Positions 58,856-64,000 of a stretch of DNA of 64,000 nt are shown piece by piece (the first letter of the stretch is position 1; every line of letters begins with the position of its first letter). The translations under genes were made by a program, and so were the position numbers. A model generated the notes under the pieces. That model was not told the origin of the DNA. It ran no database searches and was given only the letters and a program-made list of their open reading frames with translations. This DNA comes from Bradyrhizobium manausense (GTDB taxonomy: Bacteria > Pseudomonadota > Alphaproteobacteria > Rhizobiales > Xanthobacteraceae): assembly GCF_018130615.1 (NCBI RefSeq), contig NZ_JAFCKB010000003.1, forward strand, positions 124,001 through 188,000. The letters run 5' to 3'.

Positions 58856-59113
58856 GCAGACGAGGCGGTCCTGCGCGGGACCATCGGGACGTTCAAACCG
58901 GACGTGCGCGCCAGGATGGTCGATGGAATCGAACGGACCGCCAGGGCGGTCGCCGCCATCGCGAACGCTCCGGCATCGGATGTCATCATCACCGAAGGCG
59001 GTCATCAACGATCCCGCCCTGGTCGCGACCGCCGAGAAGGCAGAGAAACCCGCGTTTGGCGAGAAGCGGAGTCTGTCGCCGGCGATCACCCCGAGCGCGT
59101 CCGGGACACGGGA
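58856..59113 (+). pseudogene. Remnant of an M20 amidohydrolase (C-terminal part), frameshifted
   Basis: From 58856 one frame reads ADEAVLRGTIGTFKPDVRAR then MVDGIERTARAVAAIANAPA and SDVIITEGG, the family's dimerisation-domain edge. Near 59003 the reading moves to another frame, KAVINDPALVATAEKAEKPA then FGEKRSLSPAIT, which is the next piece of the same family. A small deletion at the gaaggcggtc junction explains the shift. The N-terminal two thirds and the metal-binding end are missing. It is thus a dead fragment, lying beside the repeat element. Confidence 0.65.
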
Positions 59114-59126
59114 GATTTGCGCTAAG

Positions 59127-59870
59127 TTAGAACTGATACCGTCGCAATCCCCCATCCACCGGGATCACCGTTCCCGTGATGTAGCGCGCCACTGGCGATG
59201 CCAGGAACACTGCGAGCGCGGCGAGGTCCTCCGGCTCGCCCCAATAGCCGACCGGAATCTCCTCCTCGGCAAAGCGCTCGCGATAATCCGGCGGATAGTT
59301 GCGGCGGATCTGCTCGCTCATGATGCGGCCGGGCGGGATGCAGTTGATGGTGATGCCGTGCTCGCCGATCTCGCGCGACAGGCCCTTGGCCCAGGCGTGG
59401 ACGGCGGCCTTCGCGGCGAAGGCGGCGTTGAGGCCTTCCGGCTCGGACTTGCCGGTGATGTTGACGATGCGGCCCCATTTGCGGTCGATCATCTGCGGCA
59501 GCAGCGCATGGGCGATGCGGCGATAACTGGTGAAATTGAGCGCGATCGCCTCGTCCCATTTGCTGTCGGGCGCATCGACCGGCAAGGGGCGGCTGCCGCC
59601 GGCATTGTTGATGAGGATGTCGACATGGCCGAGCTCGCTCACGGCGAAGGCTGCGATCCTCTCGGCGGCGTCCTTGGCCATCACGTCCTGCTCGAGCGGC
59701 GTGATCAAGCCGCCGCCGACCTCCTGCACGAGTTCGGCGAGCAGGTCGGTCCGCCGCGCCACGCCGACGACGCGCACGCCTTCGGCAGCCAAGCCCTTGG
59801 CGATGGCACGGCCGATGCCGATGCTCGCTCCGGTGACAACAGCGGTTTTCGATTTGAGCCCGAGGTCCAT
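59127..59870 (-). CDS. SDR family protein lacking the catalytic tyrosine
   Basis: A 247-residue short-chain dehydrogenase fold with an intact cofactor motif (VVTGASIGIGRAIAKGL), NNAGGSRPL and the C-terminal ARYITGTVIPVDGG. At the active site, the YxxxK position reads AFAAK: Lys154 is kept but the tyrosine position is Ala150, with Phe151 next to it. The serine region is NITGKSEPEG. I recall related rhizobial proteins with NAANAAK here, so this may be a real subfamily and not damage. The ATG at 59870 is preferred to a GTG at 59876. The substrate is unknown. Confidence 0.8.
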   Translation of the reverse strand: MDLGLKSKTAVVTGASIGIGRAIAKGLAAEGVRVVGVARRTDLLAELVQEVGGGLITPLEQDVMAKDAAERIAAFAVSELGHVDILINNAGGSRPLPVDAPDSKWDEAIALNFTSYRRIAHALLPQMIDRKWGRIVNITGKSEPEGLNAAFAAKAAVHAWAKGLSREIGEHGITINCIPPGRIMSEQIRRNYPPDYRERFAEEEIPVGYWGEPEDLAALAVFLASPVARYITGTVIPVDGGLRRYQF

Positions 59871-60014
59871 GGTCACACGCTCTCTTGATGGGGTCTTGCT
59901 TCTTGGTTTCGTTTCCAGGCCGTCCCGCGGGCTCTACCGAATTGCCTGGGCGGGACGAGCAGTGGTAACCAAGAGGCCTCGCGAAGGAAACACCAAAAAG
60001 AAAAGGCTCGACCA

Positions 60015-60785
60015 ATGGTCTGGGATCCGCAGCAATATCTGAAATTCTCCGGCCACAGGCTCCGGCCCGCGGTCGACCTGTTGATGCGCATTCCCGACGT
60101 CGGCCCGCGCACGGTCGCGGACCTCGGCGCTGGCGCCGGCAATGTCACCAAGCTGATCAAGGAGCGCTGGCTCTCGGCCGCGGTGACCGGCGTCGAAGGC
60201 TCGGCCGAGATGGTTGCAGCGGGGCGCAAAGCCGCGCCTGAGGTGGAATGGTCACATGAAGACCTCGGCCATTGGCACCCCGCCAAGCAATATGACGTCG
60301 TCTATTCCAATGCCGCACTGCACTGGCTGCCCAATCACGCGGCACTCTTCCCCTCGGTGATGGAGAAGGTCGCGCCCGGCGGGATACTTGCGGTGCAGAT
60401 GCCGCGCAACTTCCTGGCGCCGTCGCATGTCCTGATCGGCGAGACCGCCCTGAATGGGCCCTGGCGGTCCAAGGTCGAGCACCTCGTGACGCCGCCGCCG
60501 GTGGAGGGGCCGGCCTTTTATCACGATTTGCTCGCGCCGCTGTCCGAGAACATCGATATCTGGGAGACCGAATATCTCCAGGTGCTCGAAGGCGAAAATC
60601 CCGTGAAGGAATGGACCAAGGGCACCTGGCTGACGCGGTATCTCGATGTGCTCGAGGGCGACGAGAAGGCGGCGTTCGAAGCGGCCTACGGGACGCGGGT
60701 GGCCAAGGCCTATCCCAAGAATGAAGCGGGGCAGACGCTGTTCCCGTTCAGGCGGCTGTTCATGGTCGCCCAGCGCAAAAGTTAA
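60015..60785 (+). CDS. tam: Trans-aconitate 2-methyltransferase
   Basis: A 256-residue SAM methyltransferase. It starts MVWDPQQYLKFSGHRLRPAVDLL and continues with motif I VADLGAGAGNVTKLI, motif IV DVVYSNAALHWLPNHAALFP, and AVQMPRNFLAPSHVLI. These positions align well with E. coli Tam (W-N-P-x-x-Y-L-x-F; Q-M-P-x-N-x-L-x-P-x-H-V-L), including length. It methylates trans-aconitate, a by-product that inhibits aconitase. It is a single gene, divergent from the SDR by 144 bp. Confidence 0.9.
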   Translation: MVWDPQQYLKFSGHRLRPAVDLLMRIPDVGPRTVADLGAGAGNVTKLIKERWLSAAVTGVEGSAEMVAAGRKAAPEVEWSHEDLGHWHPAKQYDVVYSNAALHWLPNHAALFPSVMEKVAPGGILAVQMPRNFLAPSHVLIGETALNGPWRSKVEHLVTPPPVEGPAFYHDLLAPLSENIDIWETEYLQVLEGENPVKEWTKGTWLTRYLDVLEGDEKAAFEAAYGTRVAKAYPKNEAGQTLFPFRRLFMVAQRKS

Positions 60786-60810
60786 TCGTCTTTTCTGCGA
60801 TGCGACATAA

Positions 60811-60839
60811 GCGCTCGCTCCCCGGGGCGGGGCGAGCGC
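60811..60839 (+). terminator. Hairpin after tam
   Basis: gcgctcgctcccc pairs with ggggcgagcgc with one mismatch near the loop, 26 bp after the tam stop. The stem is strong but no T-run follows. Confidence 0.45.
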
Positions 60840-61001
60840 CGGGTTGCGCATGCGACCGCCATCAAGATAGCCTCCCTGCGGCATAGCTTCGCTGCGGCAA
60901 ATTGGGCTTAGGTCTAGTTGTTCGGCGTGCGGATTGCTGCCACTACTGAAACCGTAAAACAAAAAAGAACCCGGTTTCCGAGGTTGTTGGGGAGGTCCTT
61001 C

Positions 61002-62015
61002 ATGCGCAAACTGCTCTTTGCGGTCGCGGCTGCCGCGTTCGCTTTGGCTCCGGTCCTGTCTTCGGACTTGGCTCAGGCTCAAAGCCCGATCATCATCAAG
61101 TTCAGCCACGTCGTGGCCAACGATACGCCGAAGGGCAAGGGCGCGCTCAAGTTCAAGGAGCTCGCCGAGAAGTACACCGACGGCAAGGTCAAGATCGAAG
61201 TCTACCCGAACTCCTCGCTCTACAAGGACAAGGAGGAGATCGAGGCGCTGCAGCTCGGTTCGGTGCAGATGCTGGCGCCTTCGACTGCGAAATTCGCCCC
61301 GCTCGGCATCAAGGAGTTCGAGGCGCTCGACCTGCCCTGGTTGTTCAAGGACGACGCGACTTATTCCAGCGCGATGAAGGGCACTGTCGGCAAATGGCTG
61401 TTCCAGAAGCTGGAGGCCAAGGGCATCACTGGACTCGCCTATTGGGACAATGGCTTCCACATGGTGTCGTCGAATCGCCCGCTGATGAAGCCGGAGGATT
61501 TCAAGGGCCTGAAATTCCGTATCTCCGGATCCAAGATCGCCGATCAGTATTTCCGTCTGATGGGCTCGATCCCGCAGATCATGGCGTTCTCCGAAGTCTA
61601 TCAGGCGCTGCAGACCGGCGTGGTCGACGGCTGCGAGAACACGGCGTCCAACTATCTGACGCAGAAGTTCTACGAGGTGCAGAAGGACATCACGGTGTCC
61701 TATCACGCGCATCTGCAATACGCCGTCATCGTCAACTCGAAATTCTGGTCCGGCCTGCCGCCTGACATCCGCACCCAGCTCGACAAGGCGATGGCGGAGG
61801 CGACCGACTATACCAACCAGATCGCGCACCAGGAGAACGAGGACGCGCTGGCCGAGATCAAGAAGGCGGGCAAGACCACGCTGCATTATCTGAGCGACGC
61901 CGATCGCAAGGCGTGGCAGGAGGCGATGCAGCCGACCTATAAATGGGCGAAGGGCCGGGTTGGACAGGAAGTGCTCGACCTCATCTCCAAGGAACTCGAC
62001 GTCAAGATGAACTGA
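61002..62015 (+). CDS. dctP: TRAP transporter substrate-binding protein DctP
   Basis: A 337-residue periplasmic binding protein. Signal peptide MRKLLFAVAAAAFALAPVLS ending at AQA-QS. Mature part: IIIKFSHVVANDTPKGKGALKFKELAEKYTDGKV, WLFQKLEAKGITGLAYWDNGFHMVSSNRP, and the ligand-binding Arg173 in GLKFRISGS. EVYQALQTGVVDGCENTASNY is also characteristic. These are close to C4-dicarboxylate DctP proteins. The ATG follows GGGGAGG. The permease gene starts 78 bp downstream after a hairpin. Confidence 0.88.
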   Translation: MRKLLFAVAAAAFALAPVLSSDLAQAQSPIIIKFSHVVANDTPKGKGALKFKELAEKYTDGKVKIEVYPNSSLYKDKEEIEALQLGSVQMLAPSTAKFAPLGIKEFEALDLPWLFKDDATYSSAMKGTVGKWLFQKLEAKGITGLAYWDNGFHMVSSNRPLMKPEDFKGLKFRISGSKIADQYFRLMGSIPQIMAFSEVYQALQTGVVDGCENTASNYLTQKFYEVQKDITVSYHAHLQYAVIVNSKFWSGLPPDIRTQLDKAMAEATDYTNQIAHQENEDALAEIKKAGKTTLHYLSDADRKAWQEAMQPTYKWAKGRVGQEVLDLISKELDVKMN

Positions 62016-62040
62016 CGCGTTTCCCGGAAAAGCAAATAAC

Positions 62041-62070
62041 AACGGTCGGGAGTGAACGCTCCCGACCGTT
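62041..62070 (+). terminator. Hairpin between dctP and dctQM
   Basis: A perfect 12-bp stem, aacggtcgggag and ctcccgaccgtt, with a 6-base loop, followed by tcgcat. It lies 25 bp after the dctP stop. Such stems after binding-protein genes often lower expression of the permease relative to the binding protein. Confidence 0.7.
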
Positions 62071-62093
62071 TCGCATCGATAGGGGGACTCAAT

Positions 62094-64000
62094 TTGCTGC
62101 GCGTGCTCAACCAGGTGCTCAATCATCTCGAAGAATGGTTGATCGCGACGCTCATTGCGGCTGCAACCGGACTGATCTTCATCGCCGTCGTGCACCGCTA
62201 CGGTGCGGGCGAATCGATCAACCTGTCGCGATGGGCCACCGCGCACGGGATGACCTGGCTGGCATCGCTGTCGATGGCGGTGTTTACCTTCATGTCCGAG
62301 CTGGACCTGTCCTGGGCGCAGGAACTCTGCATCTACATGTTCATCTGGATGGCGAAGTTCGGCGCGGCCTATGGCGTGCGCACCGGCATCCATGTCGGCG
62401 TCGATCTGCTCGTCAACCGCCTGCCCGAGCACTCGCGCAAGCACGTCATCCTGTTCTCGCTGCTGTGCGGCGCGCTGTTCACCGGCATGATCGCCACCTT
62501 CGGTGCCTCCTTTGTCAGCGAGATGTTCAAGACCGGCCAGCAGTCGAACGATCTCGAAGCGCCGATGTGGTTCGTCTATCTGGCGATCCCGCTCGGTTCA
62601 GGCCTGATGTGCTTCCGCTTCCTCCAGGTCTCCTGGTCCTATCTCCGGACCGGTGAACTGCCGCATCATGACGAGGCCCATGTCGAGGGCGTGCAGGCCG
62701 ACGGCTCGCCAGTGCTGCATCCGCAGCCGGCCGGTGCGGCAACGAAGGCTGCCTCGCGAAAGGTGTCGCCGCTCGGCGTCATCCTGATCATGGCGCCGGT
62801 CCTGATCTTCGCGCTCTGCCTTGCCGAGAAGACCGGCTTCATCGTGCTGCCGCACTGGATGCGCGCGGCGACCGTGTTCGCGCTTCTGATCGCGCTGATG
62901 CTGACCGGCATCCCGGTTTCGATCGCGCTCGGTCTCACCGTGATGACGTTCCTGTTCACGCTGACCGCGGTGCCGATCGAAGCCGTCTCGATGAAGCTCT
63001 TCACCGGCATCGAGGGCTTCGAGATCATGGCGATCCCGTTCTTCATCCTCGCCGGCAATTTCCTCACCCATGGCGGCGTCGCGCGGCGCATGATCAATTT
63101 CGCGACCTCGCTGATCGGGCATTGGCACGGCGGCCTCGGCCTCGCCGGCATCGTCGCCTGCGCGATGTTCGCGCTGGTCTGCGGCTCGAGCGTGGCGACG
63201 GTCGCCGCGATCGGCGCCATCGTGCTGCCGGAGATGGTCCGTCACGGCTATCCCATGCGCTTCGGCGCCGGCATCATCACCGTCGCCGGCTCGCTCGGCA
63301 TCTTGATGCTGCCGTCGATCCCGAAGATCGTCTACGCGGTGTCGACCAACACCTCGATCGGCGCGCTGTTCGTCGCGGGCCTGCTGCCCGGCATCCTCCT
63401 GACGACGATGCTCTGCATCGTCACCTGGTGGCTCGCGCGCAAGCGCGACTATCCGCGGCTGCCGAAGGCGACCTGGGGCGAGACCGTCCACGCCTTCCGC
63501 GAGAGCATCTGGGGATTGATGCTGGTCGTCATCATCATCGGCGGCATTTATAGCGGCCTGTTCACCGCGACCGAAGCCGCCGCAATGGCCGCGGTCTATT
63601 CCTTCATCATCGCGGTGTTCGTCTACAAGGCGATCAAGATGTCGGACGTGCCGCGGGTGCTGCTGCGCGCCGCCAACACCAGCGCGATGCTGCTCTACAT
63701 CGTCACCAACGCGGTGCTGTTCTCCTTCGTGCTCTCCAACGAGAACCTGCCGGCGACGCTCGCCGACTGGATCGCGGCGCAAAACCTCGGCTGGGTCGGC
63801 TTCCTCCTGGTCGTCAACGTGCTGCTGCTGCTCGCCGGCAACTTCATGGAGCCGAACTCGATCATCCTGATCATGGCGCCGATCCTGGCGCCGGCGGCCA
63901 AGAAGCTCGGCATCGACCTCGTCCATTTCGGCATCGTCATGGACGTCAACATGGAGGTCGGCCTCTGCCATCCGCCCGTCGGCTTGAACCTCTACGTCGC
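62094..64000 (+). CDS. TRAP transporter DctQ-DctM fusion permease, cut by the right edge
   Basis: A frame open to the window end (635 residues seen). Start is TTG at 62094, seven bases after GGGGGA; no ATG fits better. Residues 1-190 form a DctQ-like unit with four helices (WLIATLIAAATGLIFIAVVHRYG; ELCIYMFIWMAKFGAAYGVRTGIHVGVDLLVNRLP). A hydrophilic linker (HHDEAHVEGVQADGSPVLHPQP) follows. From about 225 a DctM unit begins (LLIALMLTGIPVSIALGL, FFILAGNFLTHGGVARRMINFA, GAIVLPEMVRHGYP). It imports C4-dicarboxylates or similar acids with DctP using the sodium or proton gradient. The true stop lies past the window. Confidence 0.88.
   Translation, partial: MLRVLNQVLNHLEEWLIATLIAAATGLIFIAVVHRYGAGESINLSRWATAHGMTWLASLSMAVFTFMSELDLSWAQELCIYMFIWMAKFGAAYGVRTGIHVGVDLLVNRLPEHSRKHVILFSLLCGALFTGMIATFGASFVSEMFKTGQQSNDLEAPMWFVYLAIPLGSGLMCFRFLQVSWSYLRTGELPHHDEAHVEGVQADGSPVLHPQPAGAATKAASRKVSPLGVILIMAPVLIFALCLAEKTGFIVLPHWMRAATVFALLIALMLTGIPVSIALGLTVMTFLFTLTAVPIEAVSMKLFTGIEGFEIMAIPFFILAGNFLTHGGVARRMINFATSLIGHWHGGLGLAGIVACAMFALVCGSSVATVAAIGAIVLPEMVRHGYPMRFGAGIITVAGSLGILMLPSIPKIVYAVSTNTSIGALFVAGLLPGILLTTMLCIVTWWLARKRDYPRLPKATWGETVHAFRESIWGLMLVVIIIGGIYSGLFTATEAAAMAAVYSFIIAVFVYKAIKMSDVPRVLLRAANTSAMLLYIVTNAVLFSFVLSNENLPATLADWIAAQNLGWVGFLLVVNVLLLLAGNFMEPNSIILIMAPILAPAAKKLGIDLVHFGIVMDVNMEVGLCHPPVGLNLYV

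Noticed and set aside
60252-62444. Minus-strand open frame of 730 codons opposite tam and dctP
   Set aside because: Shadow of two real genes and of the hairpin between them; composition is not protein-like.
1-64000. tRNA, rRNA, insertion sequence, integrase or prophage genes
   Set aside because: Looked for cloverleaf-like and transposase/integrase motifs by eye and found none; the HGG-motif pair is the only hint of a mobile link.

Overview
The window looks like chromosomal DNA of a GC-rich, metabolically versatile alphaproteobacterium, most likely Bradyrhizobium or a close relative in the Nitrobacteraceae. I infer this from codon bias, the many uptake systems and dehydrogenases, the intergenic palindromic repeats, and gene types common in that group (cyo quinol oxidase, sox genes, PuuD, LivKHMGF). 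I see no rRNA, tRNA, CRISPR array, insertion sequence or intact prophage. About 50 genes are supported. Both edges cut a transporter gene: a sodium/solute symporter on the left and a TRAP permease on the right.

Layout. 1-8.1 kb: partial symporter, exported caspase-like protein, M20 amidohydrolase, mandelate-racemase-type enolase, PepT-like M20 peptidase, MFS exporter and metallophosphoesterase. 8.3-9.6 kb: single-domain response regulator and an overlapping pair of uncharacterised genes (a 200-aa protein and an HGG-motif protein). 10-14.7 kb: branched-chain amino acid ABC operon livK-livH-livMGF, in which LivM, LivG and LivF are one 846-aa polypeptide; an IclR regulator lies just upstream. 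16-18.9 kb: divergent operon of a ThDP enzyme, an atypical SDR and a cupin. 18.9-25.2 kb: lytic transglycosylase, small hypothetical, VOC protein, PuuD urate oxidase with cytochrome c tail, exported sorbosone-dehydrogenase-like protein, SDR and a truncated carboxymuconolactone-decarboxylase-like gene. 25.4-29.3 kb: cyoABCD. 29.5-40.2 kb: nuclease-like protein, GMC dehydrogenase with small subunit, HtrA-like protease, KstD-like flavoprotein, 1158-aa indolepyruvate ferredoxin oxidoreductase and a hotdog-type protein. 40.5-44.9 kb: cysteine hydrolase behind a sigma-54 promoter match, AraC regulator, and a YadA-type adhesin with a secreted partner. 44.9-48 kb: sugar-type ABC importer without its ATPase. 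48-54 kb: a seven-gene run of a molybdenum hydroxylase pair, a flavocytochrome-type flavoprotein and soxXYZA. 54.4-64 kb: B12-radical SAM protein, DHA2 exporter divergent from an isopropylmalate-dehydrogenase-like enzyme, decayed amidohydrolase, SDR, trans-aconitate methyltransferase, and a TRAP transporter with fused DctQM.

How genes work together. Several dehydrogenases (GMC pair, sorbosone-type enzyme, Mo hydroxylase, Sox proteins, PuuD) would feed electrons to quinones or c-type cytochromes, and cyoABCD supplies a quinol-oxidising terminal oxidase. The liv, sugar ABC and TRAP systems bring in amino acids, sugars and organic acids. The IclR-flanked ThDP/SDR/cupin operon looks like a dedicated catabolic unit.

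Most notable for follow-up: the sox run headed by a Mo hydroxylase, with no soxB or soxCD nearby and a SoxY lacking the GGCGG carrier tail; the triple LivMGF fusion; a textbook sigma-54 promoter before the cysteine hydrolase; a 125-bp intergenic element present twice with conserved ends and divergent centre; and two SDRs lacking the catalytic tyrosine.
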